Positions 33,405 to 41,998 of a stretch of DNA of 64,000 nt are shown piece after piece (positions within the stretch are counted from its first letter, which is position 1; the number at the start of each line of letters is the position of its first letter). Origin of the DNA: RHKX01 sp046330285 (GTDB lineage Bacteria; Actinomycetota; Thermoleophilia; Solirubrobacterales; 70-9); assembly GCA_046330285.1 (NCBI GenBank), contig JAXLSX010000003.1, positions 248,001 to 312,000 on the forward strand, read 5' to 3'. The notes under the pieces are model-generated. The model searched no databases, was not told the DNA's origin, and saw only the letters and a program-made list of their open reading frames with translations. Position numbers and translations under genes: made by a program.

Positions 33405-34252
33405 CAGAGCTCCTCGGCCACCCGCGGCGCTTCCCGGTTGAAGTACCAGACCGAAAGGACGCAGACCCCGAGGAAGATCGCTGCGGCCGGAACCAGGTGG
33501 ACCCAGCCACCCGCCGCCTCCGCGGCGCCCGCCGCCTGCGGATCGATGAACCACTTGTTGGTCTGCACGAAGAGCGGCACGAGTGGATTGCAGAACATGA
33601 TGTCCCTGAGGATCCCCTCGGGAACGATGCTCACCGGGAAGAGCACGGCGCTGCAGTAGAAGAGTGCCGTCGCCGCGACGCTCCAGATGATTGCGACATC
33701 GCGAAAGCGCACGTACAGAGCCGACAGGTAGGTCGAGACGGCGCTGGTCAAGACGATGAGCAGAAAGAAGATCACCGGCATCAGCAGCCAGGTCCAGATC
33801 GGGTAGACGCCGAAGATCGCGGAGAAGACCAGGACCGCGATCATGTTCATCCCGAGGTTGAAGATCGAGGTGAGCACGACCGACATCGGGATCACGAGTC
33901 GCGGGAACTGCGTCTTGCGGACGATCCCCTCGCGCCCCGCGACCGCCGTCGTCGCGATCATCGTGGCCTCCTGGAAGAACGAGAAGAGAACGATGTTGAG
34001 CAGCAGGAACACCGGATAGTTCTCGACCTGGTCCGACCCGACCCGAAGGATCTGCGTGAAGACTGCGAGTAGGACTCCGAACAGCAACAGCGGCCTCAGC
34101 AACGACCAGATGTAGCCGAGAACCGTCCCGAAGAACGCCGTCTTGAAGTCGGTGGCGGACATCAGGAAGAGCAGATCCCAGAACCGTCGCCAACCGCCGG
34201 CCAACGCGCTGGGGCCATGGACTTCGACCAACCCGGCGGGGTCGTCACTCAT
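33404..34252 (-). CDS. ABC-2 polysaccharide export permease (Wzm-like)
   Basis: A 282-residue membrane component with six predicted helices. FKTAFFGTVLGYIWSLLRPL near the N-terminus and FPRLVIPMSVVLTSIFNLG in the middle are typical of Wzm/TagG/RfbA-type O-antigen or teichoic-acid exporters. It would move a lipid-linked glycan across the membrane together with the ATPase encoded just upstream, with which its start overlaps by eight bases. ATG 34252 is chosen because it gives the normal N-terminus (MSDDPAGLVE). Confidence 0.88.
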   Translation of the reverse strand: MSDDPAGLVEVHGPSALAGGWRRFWDLLFLMSATDFKTAFFGTVLGYIWSLLRPLLLFGVLLAVFTQILRVGSDQVENYPVFLLLNIVLFSFFQEATMIATTAVAGREGIVRKTQFPRLVIPMSVVLTSIFNLGMNMIAVLVFSAIFGVYPIWTWLLMPVIFFLLIVLTSAVSTYLSALYVRFRDVAIIWSVAATALFYCSAVLFPVSIVPEGILRDIMFCNPLVPLFVQTNKWFIDPQAAGAAEAAGGWVHLVPAAAIFLGVCVLSVWYFNREAPRVAEEL

Positions 34253-35567
34253 CGTCGTCCTCCGCCACGTCGATCGGTACGACGAGCATGTCGGCATCGA
34301 CATAGACGACACCGAGCTCACGGTTGACTCCGAAGACGACGAAGTCGAGCAGATCGAAGAACCCGACCGCCACCCCTTCGACGTCGCGCGTGCTGGTCAC
34401 CCAGCAGCGGAGGAAGTACCGGCCGGGGGTCAGCGGATTCGCGACGACGGCGTTGATCTCGACCTCTTCGCCGACCGCGATCTCCTCCGAGCCCGGGACG
34501 TCGGGCTCGATCATCCGGTGCAGGCTGAAGACCTGCGTCCCACGCTCGTCCATGCAGTGGATCGCGAAGACGGGCTTGGTCAGCGTACGTCGCGCCTCGA
34601 TCCGGGCCCGGAACCGGATCGCTTCGCCTTCCTCGACGTTCGTCGATGCGTTGCCGTCACCGTCGAGCAGGGTCGCCGATACCAGGCGGGCATTCAGATC
34701 GGGTACGCCGGCCCGCCCCTCGGCGAGGTCGGTGGCGGTCGAGCCTGCGTCGCCGCTGAAGTTCAGCCGGATGTAGTTGCGGCCGACCTCCTCGGGATCG
34801 CCGATCGCCAGAAGCTCGCCGTCGTGCAGGAGCATCGCCCGATCGCAGTAGGCCTGCACGCTCATCATGTCGTGAGTGACCAGGACGACGGTCTTGCCCG
34901 CGTCGCGCATGTCGTGGAACACGTCGGCGCACTTCTGCTGGAAGGACGCGTCACCGACCGCCAGCACCTCGTCGATCAGCATCACGTCGGCGTCAGCTTG
35001 GAGCATCGTCGAGAACGCGAGCCTGACCGACATTCCCGAGGAGTAGTTCTTGAGGCTGAGCTCGCGGAACTCGTCGAGCTCGGCGAATTCGAACACCGCA
35101 TCGACGCGCCGTCGTGCCTCCCGCGGCGTCAGGCCCATCATGACGGCGTTCAAGACGACGTTGTCCTGTCCGCTCAACTCCGGGTTGAAGCCGACGCCGA
35201 GCTCGATGAAAGGGGCCATCCGCCCGGCGACGCGGATCCGTCCGGCATCGGCGCGGTAGATGCTCGCCAGAATCTTCAGCAGCGTGCTCTTCCCGGAGCC
35301 GTTGCGACCCACGATGCCGACGAACTCGCCCTGATGGACGTCGAACGACACGTCGCGGAGCGCCTCGAGCTCGCGGTATTCCGGCTTGGCAAGCGGATGC
35401 ACGGCGCGCTCTTTGAAGCTGTCGATCCGGTGCTCGGGAATGTGGAACGTCTTGCCGACCCCGCGGACTTCGAGGGCGACGGGCCGATCGGTCATGTCCC
35501 GCGGTCCACCCTCCCGGGGGCGGGCCTCGGTACCGGTGCCGGTCACGGTCGCGTGCTCAGCATCCAT
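34245..35567 (-). CDS. ABC polysaccharide export ATPase (Wzt-like) with C-terminal domain
   Basis: A 440-residue ATPase. Walker A is GRNGSGKST, the signature is NYSSGMSVRL, Walker B VMLIDEVLAVGD, and the H-loop VTHD. The IELGVGFNPELSGQDNV segment is typical of the glycan-exporting subfamily. The ~160-residue C-terminal extension is beta-rich, like the Wzt C-terminal domain that recognises the modified end of the polysaccharide. ATG 35567 is used; ATG at MTDRPVALEV is an alternative. It is directly coupled to the permease and follows the large double glycosyltransferase. Confidence 0.92.
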   Translation of the reverse strand: MDAEHATVTGTGTEARPREGGPRDMTDRPVALEVRGVGKTFHIPEHRIDSFKERAVHPLAKPEYRELEALRDVSFDVHQGEFVGIVGRNGSGKSTLLKILASIYRADAGRIRVAGRMAPFIELGVGFNPELSGQDNVVLNAVMMGLTPREARRRVDAVFEFAELDEFRELSLKNYSSGMSVRLAFSTMLQADADVMLIDEVLAVGDASFQQKCADVFHDMRDAGKTVVLVTHDMMSVQAYCDRAMLLHDGELLAIGDPEEVGRNYIRLNFSGDAGSTATDLAEGRAGVPDLNARLVSATLLDGDGNASTNVEEGEAIRFRARIEARRTLTKPVFAIHCMDERGTQVFSLHRMIEPDVPGSEEIAVGEEVEINAVVANPLTPGRYFLRCWVTSTRDVEGVAVGFFDLLDFVVFGVNRELGVVYVDADMLVVPIDVAEDDDE

Positions 35568-38286
35568 CGAGCAACTCCTCGATCCGGGCCATGGTCACAG
35601 CGTCGAACGACGTCTCCCAGTCGTCGCTCCAGTCCACGTCGGCCCCGCGGATCCGTCCATCGTGATCCCCGATCCGGGCGGCGGCGGATGCAAGCCCGGC
35701 GGTGACGCCCTCGATGCTCGGCCGGGTCGCGATCAGGTTCGGTGAGATCGCGGTGAGCGATTCCGCCGACTTGGTGTCGAACGTGTTGGTCACGGTCAGC
35801 ATGCCTGCGGAGGCCATCTCGATCGGCACGAGGCTCGGGTGCGGAGTGAACATGAGCGAGAGCCCGACGTCGTGGGAAGCCAGCATCGAACCGTAGTCGG
35901 CCTGGTTGCGCCGCGGGAGGATCTCGAGCTGGTTGCCGTCCGCAAGTGCAACCCTGCCGCGGCCGGAGACGGAACCGATCCCGTAGTACTCCCAGCCATC
36001 GCCGAGCGCGCCCTCGGCGATCGCCCGCGAGATCGCGATCAACCCGAGCTCGAACATGTTGCGCTTGGCGTGGGGCTCGGAGCGCGCGTAGAAGAGCAGG
36101 CGGCGCGAGTCGCGGTCGGCGAGCTGGGTGCCGGTGGGCGGCGCGACCTTGGTGATCGCATTGCGGAAGGCCGTCGAGTCGCGCGCACCCGCCTCGGACC
36201 CCCTTCGGTAAACCCCGAAGCCGTGGGCGGCGAAGTAGCGCTGCAGGAACTCGGTCGAGAACAGCGCGGTGTGTGGGAAGTCGTATGTCTCCATCGCGAC
36301 CGCGGCCCAGGAACCCATCACGAACGTGAACGGCTCGTACTCCTGGATCAGGTAGAGGAACCGCTCGCGATCGGTACGGCGAACGGCATCCCGGGCGTGG
36401 TAGGCGGTCCACCAGGTCGTCGCGACGAAACGGTCGCGGGGACTGATCGCGATCGGCCCGCCGCCGTCGCGCCCGAATACGACCTCGACCCTCGACATGG
36501 CACCCTCGAGGCCGCTGTAGGACTCGACCTGATCGCGCCAGTCCTCAGGTAGCGGAGGCGTCGGATCGACGGTGATGATCCGGACCCGATGGCCGCCTTC
36601 GGCGAGCTTCCGGGCGAGGTTGAACTTGGCGATGTAGCCGCCGAAGAGGTGGCGGAGGTCGATCGTCGGAATCAGCAGGTTGATCCGCTCGGGCTCGCGC
36701 TCGGAGACGGCCATCGGCAGCGGCGACAGGAGTCGCTCGATGTGGGCCGTTTCCGGGTCCGGATGCGCCTCCTCCACGTGCTCGCCGGGTGAGGGCGGCA
36801 TGGAGGCGTCGAAAGGCGAGCCGATCGGCCGCTCCCACTCGCGTGCGTGACGGCGCATCACGTGCCGCCAGAGCAGGCTCTCGGCGAGCATCTTCTCGAC
36901 CCGCAGGGTCTCGCTGCGGCCGAGCAGGCCGCGGAACGAGCGCAGCTCGAGCCAGGCGATCCCCGATCTCGACTCGTCAGCTCGTGCGAAGCGGGCCAGC
37001 GCCGCACGCTTGGCCCGGCCGGCTTCCGGGATCCGCGCCAGCAGCGCCCGCGCCAGCACCTCGAGGCGGACGTAGCCGCGGAAGTAAGCCGCGCCGGCGG
37101 CGGCGAACCGGGCGCGCCAGTAGGCGAGGCCGAATCGGTCCCGGAGCTTGCCGTTGCCCCCGATGCCGGCGTTGGCCGCCCGGTGTCCGAGCGCCGCGGC
37201 GTCGTGCTGCACGTAGTCGTAGAGCGGTCGGTCGACGTAGGCGACGTCCCCCATGCTCATCGCCACGAGCCCGAGCCAGTGGTCGTGGTACTGCTCACCG
37301 GGAACGGCCGGGAACGGCAGCGCCCGCTCGACGACCTCGCGGCGCATCATCGACGCAGCACCGGTGACCGTGTTCGCGATCAGCAGCGACAGCAGGTTCG
37401 TGTGGTTGTTGCGGCGGTTCGTCCAGTAGGTACCGGCGAGCACGTTGCCGTCGGTGTCGACCAGGCGCTGGTCGCTGTAGACGAGCTTCGCCTTCCCGAT
37501 CTCGGCCCGCAGCGTCGCCAGCTTGTCCGGGTACCAACGGTCATCCTGGTCGCTGAGCGCGACCAGCTCCGCCTCCGCCGGGACGAGCGTGAGCGCGCGC
37601 TCGAAGCTCCGATAGAAGCCGAGGCGGCGATCGGCGCGGGAGACGACGAACCGGGAGTCGCCGTCGAGCTCGGCGACTATCTCCCGGTAACGATCGGGGC
37701 GTGAGCGGTCATCGTTGACGACACAGACCCAGTTGGTGTCGGTCTGTGACCGCAGTGACTCGACCTGGGCCCGGAACAGGTCCATGTCGGGATTGAATGT
37801 CGCCATCGCAACCGCGATCAGGCCGCTGCCGGCGGCAGCGGGATCGACCGGCCCCAGCGGGGGCTCCACGGCGTCGATCCGCCCGAGCTCGCACTCGGCG
37901 ACGGCGCCGTCGCCGAGCGTCGCTCGGAGGCCGAGGACGACCTCACCTCCGGCGGGTGTCGGCGGCAGCTCGACCGTGGCCCAGAACCCGCTCCGATAGC
38001 AGCGGACCTCCGGATCGTCGAGCGAATCTCGATCCTCGGGCGGAATCGGCGGATCGCCGCCGGAGCCGAGGTTGGGATGGAGCTTGCGGAACAGGTCGAG
38101 ACGCGGCAGGCCGAAGTCGGTCACCGGCGCCGTCGCCCCGTCGACCAGGACCTCGAGCGCGACCACTTCGGCGCGCGGGTGGAAGCAGGTGCCGAACAGG
38201 AAGACGGCGTCCCCGCGGCCGGCGGGCAGCGACTTCGGCAACGGCCGATCGAGCGCGGCCCGGAGGCCCTCGGCCGTGACCGTCAA
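35557..38286 (-). CDS. Two-domain GT2 + GT4 (WsaF-like) glycosyltransferase
   Basis: A 909-residue fusion. A beta-rich N-terminal module (about 1-135) precedes a GT2 domain (about 145-370) with ATFNPDMDLFRAQVESLRSQ, VNDDRS and ALSDQDDRWYPDKL. A linker leads to a GT-B domain (about 555-900) opening INLLIPTIDLRHLFGG and closing with MFTPHPSLVPIEMASAG, similar to WsaF-type rhamnosyltransferases. It could add two different sugars. The TTG start overlaps the PhyH gene's stop (TTGA); the frame is open further upstream only as a shadow of PhyH. Confidence 0.83.
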   Translation of the reverse strand: MTVTAEGLRAALDRPLPKSLPAGRGDAVFLFGTCFHPRAEVVALEVLVDGATAPVTDFGLPRLDLFRKLHPNLGSGGDPPIPPEDRDSLDDPEVRCYRSGFWATVELPPTPAGGEVVLGLRATLGDGAVAECELGRIDAVEPPLGPVDPAAAGSGLIAVAMATFNPDMDLFRAQVESLRSQTDTNWVCVVNDDRSRPDRYREIVAELDGDSRFVVSRADRRLGFYRSFERALTLVPAEAELVALSDQDDRWYPDKLATLRAEIGKAKLVYSDQRLVDTDGNVLAGTYWTNRRNNHTNLLSLLIANTVTGAASMMRREVVERALPFPAVPGEQYHDHWLGLVAMSMGDVAYVDRPLYDYVQHDAAALGHRAANAGIGGNGKLRDRFGLAYWRARFAAAGAAYFRGYVRLEVLARALLARIPEAGRAKRAALARFARADESRSGIAWLELRSFRGLLGRSETLRVEKMLAESLLWRHVMRRHAREWERPIGSPFDASMPPSPGEHVEEAHPDPETAHIERLLSPLPMAVSEREPERINLLIPTIDLRHLFGGYIAKFNLARKLAEGGHRVRIITVDPTPPLPEDWRDQVESYSGLEGAMSRVEVVFGRDGGGPIAISPRDRFVATTWWTAYHARDAVRRTDRERFLYLIQEYEPFTFVMGSWAAVAMETYDFPHTALFSTEFLQRYFAAHGFGVYRRGSEAGARDSTAFRNAITKVAPPTGTQLADRDSRRLLFYARSEPHAKRNMFELGLIAISRAIAEGALGDGWEYYGIGSVSGRGRVALADGNQLEILPRRNQADYGSMLASHDVGLSLMFTPHPSLVPIEMASAGMLTVTNTFDTKSAESLTAISPNLIATRPSIEGVTAGLASAAARIGDHDGRIRGADVDWSDDWETSFDAVTMARIEELLDGC

Positions 38287-39284
38287 GCCGCGATCGGCGC
38301 GTAGTCGGCCGGGAAGCCGGAGGCGCCGAAGAACCAGCTCTCGATCGCGTACCGCGGGTTCGGCATCGAGGGATCCGATCCCGTCTGGTGGAGAAAGAGG
38401 TCGTCGAAGAGGAGGATGTCCCCCGGTTCGAAGATGGGTCGGATGATCCCTGCGTCTCCCGCCGCCTCCTCGGCCTTCGCCGGCGCGATCACGTAGGAAA
38501 GAGGAGCGCCGTCGGTACCGGCCTCGACCAGGTAATCGATCCGCTTCGGAACGAGGTCGAGGCCCGGTGCCACATCGCCGCACCGCGAGAGCGACAGCCA
38601 GACGTTGAGGGCGCGGACGTCGCCCATGAAGTTGCCGTCCTGATGCCAAGCTCCGCCGATCTCGGGACTGGCCTTGCGGAGCGTGCACTTCTCGGCCGAC
38701 ACGGCCACGGGCTCGCCGAGATACTCGCGGATCACATCGCCGAGGCCGATCCGCTCGAAGGCATCGAGCATCTCGAAGGCGAGCCGCGGCGAGTCGGCGG
38801 CGAGGACGCCGCCCCCAGCCTCGATCCAGTTGCGCTCACTGAGCTGGGCGAATCCGGGCTCGGGGACGAACTCCTCGTAGAGGCTGTCGTCGTCGTCGAT
38901 CCCGGCGTTGTGGGCCGATCGATCCGCGAAGGCCTGCTCGATCCCCTCGGCGAGGGCCCGTGCTGCTTCGGAGGGCACGGCACCACGAACCAGCACAGCG
39001 CCGTCGCGGAGGATCCCGGCGCGAACGATGCCGGCCGTCAGGTCCTCGGGGGCGATCGGCGGCAACGGGCCGGCGGGGAGCGAATCGAAGTCGGGCTGGG
39101 CGTATTCGGGCACCTCGCCGGCCTCCTCGAGATAACGGATGCCGGCGCGATGGCGGAGCTCGAGGATCCGTCGCTCGCGGTCGCGATCGCCCGCCTCGCG
39201 GTTGGCCGCCATCAGCGCGGCGATCTCGGCGCGAATCTCGTCCGCCGACGCCGTGTCGGGCCTGGGTTTCCTCTTGAAGATCAT
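38283..39284 (-). CDS. PhyH-family Fe(II)/2-oxoglutarate oxygenase
   Basis: A 333-residue dioxygenase. GAWHQDGNFMG supplies the iron HxD pair, FLHQTGSDP the distal His, and PRYAIESWFFG the likely 2-oxoglutarate Arg. A helical N-terminal extension (~100 residues, MIFKRKPRPD start) precedes the catalytic barrel. It would hydroxylate an unidentified substrate; position between glycan genes suggests a sugar, lipid carrier or methylated sugar. It is paralogous to the gene at 43611-44666, sharing the start, iron motifs and C-terminus. Confidence 0.85.
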   Translation of the reverse strand: MIFKRKPRPDTASADEIRAEIAALMAANREAGDRDRERRILELRHRAGIRYLEEAGEVPEYAQPDFDSLPAGPLPPIAPEDLTAGIVRAGILRDGAVLVRGAVPSEAARALAEGIEQAFADRSAHNAGIDDDDSLYEEFVPEPGFAQLSERNWIEAGGGVLAADSPRLAFEMLDAFERIGLGDVIREYLGEPVAVSAEKCTLRKASPEIGGAWHQDGNFMGDVRALNVWLSLSRCGDVAPGLDLVPKRIDYLVEAGTDGAPLSYVIAPAKAEEAAGDAGIIRPIFEPGDILLFDDLFLHQTGSDPSMPNPRYAIESWFFGASGFPADYAPIAA

Positions 39285-39327
39285 TGGGGGGGATCCGCCG
39301 GGGATGACTGTCTCGGGGGCGAATACT

Positions 39328-39939
39328 TTAGTCGCCGCCGGAGGCCGGCGGTGCCGCGGGAGCACCGACAACCGTGACCCCCTCGGGCACATTGCCGACC
39401 ACCACGGCATTCGCCCCGATCTGCGCTCGGGGACCGATCGTCACCGGCCCCACGACCTTCGCGCCGGTACCGATCGACACCCCGTGGCCGATCGTCGCCC
39501 CCTGCACGTTCCCGGCCCGCAGCCCGATCGTCACCCAGGGCGCGATCGTCACCCCGGGACCCACCTCCACGATGCCGTCGATGACGATCTGGCCGTGCAG
39601 AACGTAGAGCCCGGGCTGAACGATGACCGGATCGCCGATCGAGATCTGCGCGGTCGCCATCGCCAGCTTATGGGCGATCCGCGGCAGCAACGGTACGCCG
39701 CGTCGCTGCAGGCTGGCCTTCGCCCGGTAGAGGACCTGGGCGAGAAATGCATCGCTGACCCAGCAGAGCCGGAGGATCTGGGCCAGCGCGTCCAGCGACG
39801 AGCGAAACTCCGACCGCTCGCCCCGGAAGTACGCGTTCGCCTCGGCGTCGCCGCGCACGGCCTCGCGAAATCCGGGGAAACGCGCTCGGATCCCACGCAT
39901 GAACTCGCGTTTGGCGGCGTCTCCGGGCTCGGCGGGCAT
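39328..39939 (-). CDS. Serine acetyltransferase-like hexapeptide acyltransferase
   Basis: A 203-residue left-handed beta-helix protein. The C-terminal half has the hexapeptide pattern (IVEVGPGVTIAPWVTIG, ATIGHGVSIGTGAKVVG, VTIGPRAQIGANAVVVG) ending NVPEGVTVVGAPA, as in CysE and related sugar O-acetyltransferases. The N-terminal ~90 residues are helical. The catalytic His of CysE is not clearly placed, so a sugar acetyltransferase role is preferred over serine acetylation. It is divergent from the methyltransferase at 39977. Confidence 0.75.
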   Translation of the reverse strand: MPAEPGDAAKREFMRGIRARFPGFREAVRGDAEANAYFRGERSEFRSSLDALAQILRLCWVSDAFLAQVLYRAKASLQRRGVPLLPRIAHKLAMATAQISIGDPVIVQPGLYVLHGQIVIDGIVEVGPGVTIAPWVTIGLRAGNVQGATIGHGVSIGTGAKVVGPVTIGPRAQIGANAVVVGNVPEGVTVVGAPAAPPASGGD

Positions 39940-39976
39940 CCGTGCCGAACCCTATAGATTGGCCCGCGGTGAAATC

Positions 39977-41002
39977 GTGAGCGAGACGGCGCCGGAACAG
40001 GTTGACGACCCCCTCAAGTGGGGCTATTCGCTCGCGAACGTGCGTGAAATCCTCATTCCCTGCCTCGACGCCGTCGGCGCCCGATCGGTCCTCGAGATCG
40101 GTGCGTTCGAAGGCGACTTGACTGCCGCCCTCCTCGACTGGGCCGAGGACTCAGGGGCGTCCGTGGCGGGGATGGACCCGCTTCCCCCTCCGCGACTTCG
40201 CGAGCTCGCCGAGAGGCGTCCGGAGCTCGTGCTGATCGAGGAGACGAGCCACGAATATCTGGCCGCCCTCGACTCCCTCCCCGACGTCGTCGTCATCGAC
40301 GGCGACCACAACTACTTCACGCTGAGCCGTGAGCTCGAGCTGATCGACGGGATCGCATCCGGCCCCGACATGCCCCTGCTGATGTTTCACGACCTCCTTT
40401 GGCCGCATGCCCGCCGCGACACCTACTACGCCCCGGAGCGGATCCCCGAGGAGCATCGTCAGCCGCTCGGGAACAACGTCGGGCTGGCCCCCGGCAACCC
40501 GGGGGTGAGCGAAGGCGGGCTCCCGTTCATCTGGGCGGCGCTCGAGGAGGGCGGCCCCGGCAACGGCACCCTGACGGCGATCGAGGACTTCATGGCATCC
40601 CGGCCGGGCCTTCGACTTGCGATCGTTCCCGCCTTCTTCGGCTTCGGATTGATCTGGCACGAGGATGCACCCTGGGCCGCGGCGATCGCCGAGCGGGTCG
40701 CCCCCTACGACCGCAACCCGGTGTTGGAGCGGATGGAGAACAACCGGGTCGACCACCTCGTGGCCGGCCAGGGACGAGCTCGCGAGCTGATCGCCCTCAA
40801 GGAGTCCTACGACGAGCTCTACCACGAGCACGAGGCCACGAAAGCTCGCTGCGCCCGCCAGGTGGAGCTGCTCAGAAGGCTCGAGGGCTCGGGGTCGTTC
40901 GCTCTGGCCGAGAAGATCTCGGCCCTGCGTCAGCGCGGCAAGCCCGCCTTCTCGCGCTCGGAGATAACCGAGCTGCTGGGAGAGGGCGACGGCAGATTGT
41001 GA
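39977..41002 (+). CDS. SAM methyltransferase with coiled-coil C-terminus
   Basis: A 341-residue protein. VLEIGAFEGDLTAALLDWAE is a class I SAM motif I, VVVIDGDHNYFTLSREL a motif typical of the Methyltransf_24-like set, and LLMFHDLLWPHARRD the following strand. The last ~70 residues are charged and helical (SYDELYHEHEATKARCARQ), ending GSGSFALAEKISALRQRG. The GTG start at 39977 is preferred as it leaves a 37-base divergent spacer. Its 3' end overlaps the convergent GT2-like gene by 73 bases. Confidence 0.75.
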   Translation: MSETAPEQVDDPLKWGYSLANVREILIPCLDAVGARSVLEIGAFEGDLTAALLDWAEDSGASVAGMDPLPPPRLRELAERRPELVLIEETSHEYLAALDSLPDVVVIDGDHNYFTLSRELELIDGIASGPDMPLLMFHDLLWPHARRDTYYAPERIPEEHRQPLGNNVGLAPGNPGVSEGGLPFIWAALEEGGPGNGTLTAIEDFMASRPGLRLAIVPAFFGFGLIWHEDAPWAAAIAERVAPYDRNPVLERMENNRVDHLVAGQGRARELIALKESYDELYHEHEATKARCARQVELLRRLEGSGSFALAEKISALRQRGKPAFSRSEITELLGEGDGRL

Positions 41003-41991
41003 GAGGGAGCGGCGCTCGCCGGTAACGCCGGGCGATCCTCCGACACGTCGGCCCCGGTCGGCGGCTGCTCGTCGAGGTTGCCCCCACGGATCAGCGACGT
41101 GATCTTCCGCAGTGGCTTCGTGAGCCGCCAGGAGAGGCTTCCTTCGAGCGCCCGGTTGCGCGCTTCGAGCTCCTCGATCCGCTCCTCGAGCTGACCGAGG
41201 CGCATCTCCCAGATCAACCGGCCTGAACCCGCGGCAAGCCGGGTCGCCGAGAGCTCGGCCTCGGCTCGGCGAGCGCGTTCCTCCCAGCTCGCGTTGACGG
41301 CGGGCAGTTGCTCGTCCCACTTCTCGGCCAGCTTCATATGGGCCGCAATCCAGGTCTCCGCCTCGTTGATGAGGATGAGGGAGTGGTGGTGGGCAACGCG
41401 CATCGGTGCCGTGACGACCTTCTTGCCGGCCAGATGAGCCTGCATGCAGATGTCGAAGTCGTAGCCGTGGAGGACTCCGCCGATTGACTCGTCGAAGCGG
41501 AGGTTTTCGATGGCCCAGGGCGAGAACGCGATCACGAATCCGTCGATCGTCTGCACCTCGCCGGTCTCGGCATACACCGGAATCTTCTCGGGCGCCCAGC
41601 TGATGCCGGGAATCTCGCCACCGCCGAAGTCGTCGAAGACATGAGTGAACGAGGCCCAGGTGACCGCGCCCTCCCACCAGGCGATGCTGCGAACGTCGAT
41701 CGCGCCCGCGCAGCCGACCAGGGCGACGTCCGGATCGCGGAGCGCCTCCCGGACCTTGGGGATGAAGTCCGGATCGACGATCTCGGAGTCCTGATGGACG
41801 ATCACCAGCGCCTCGAGGTCCGGGTACTGCTCCTTCGCGACGTCGAGCAGCATGTTGTAGCTGCGGAAGATCGACCCGACGGCGAGACGGGCGATGATCG
41901 GCGTATCCGGCTCCTTCGCGAGCTCGAAGCCGGGTGCCGCACAGCGGTCGTAGATCTCTTCGCTGGTTATCGCGCAGCCGAAAGCGAACAT
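40930..41991 (-). CDS. GT2-type glycosyltransferase with coiled-coil tail
   Basis: A 353-residue glycosyltransferase of the type found in O-antigen and rhamnan clusters. SYNMLLDVAKEQ and EALVIVHQDSEIVDPDFI give a DxE-like nucleotide-sugar site, WAPEKIPVYAETGEVQTIDG the acceptor loop. After residue ~240 a coiled coil (RLGQLEERIEELEARNRALE) ends in SLSWRLTKPLRKITSLIRGG, the same tail type as in the methyltransferase at 32463-33404. The last 24 codons lie over the convergent methyltransferase and may be a read-through extension. Confidence 0.78.
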   Translation of the reverse strand: MFAFGCAITSEEIYDRCAAPGFELAKEPDTPIIARLAVGSIFRSYNMLLDVAKEQYPDLEALVIVHQDSEIVDPDFIPKVREALRDPDVALVGCAGAIDVRSIAWWEGAVTWASFTHVFDDFGGGEIPGISWAPEKIPVYAETGEVQTIDGFVIAFSPWAIENLRFDESIGGVLHGYDFDICMQAHLAGKKVVTAPMRVAHHHSLILINEAETWIAAHMKLAEKWDEQLPAVNASWEERARRAEAELSATRLAAGSGRLIWEMRLGQLEERIEELEARNRALEGSLSWRLTKPLRKITSLIRGGNLDEQPPTGADVSEDRPALPASAAPSHNLPSPSPSSSVISEREKAGLPR

Positions 41992-41998
41992 CGAGCCA

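Noticed and set aside
35557..38688. Longer start for the double glycosyltransferase
   Set aside because: The extra 134 codons are a shadow of the overlapping PhyH gene and show no conserved pattern; TTG 38286 fits the gene junction.
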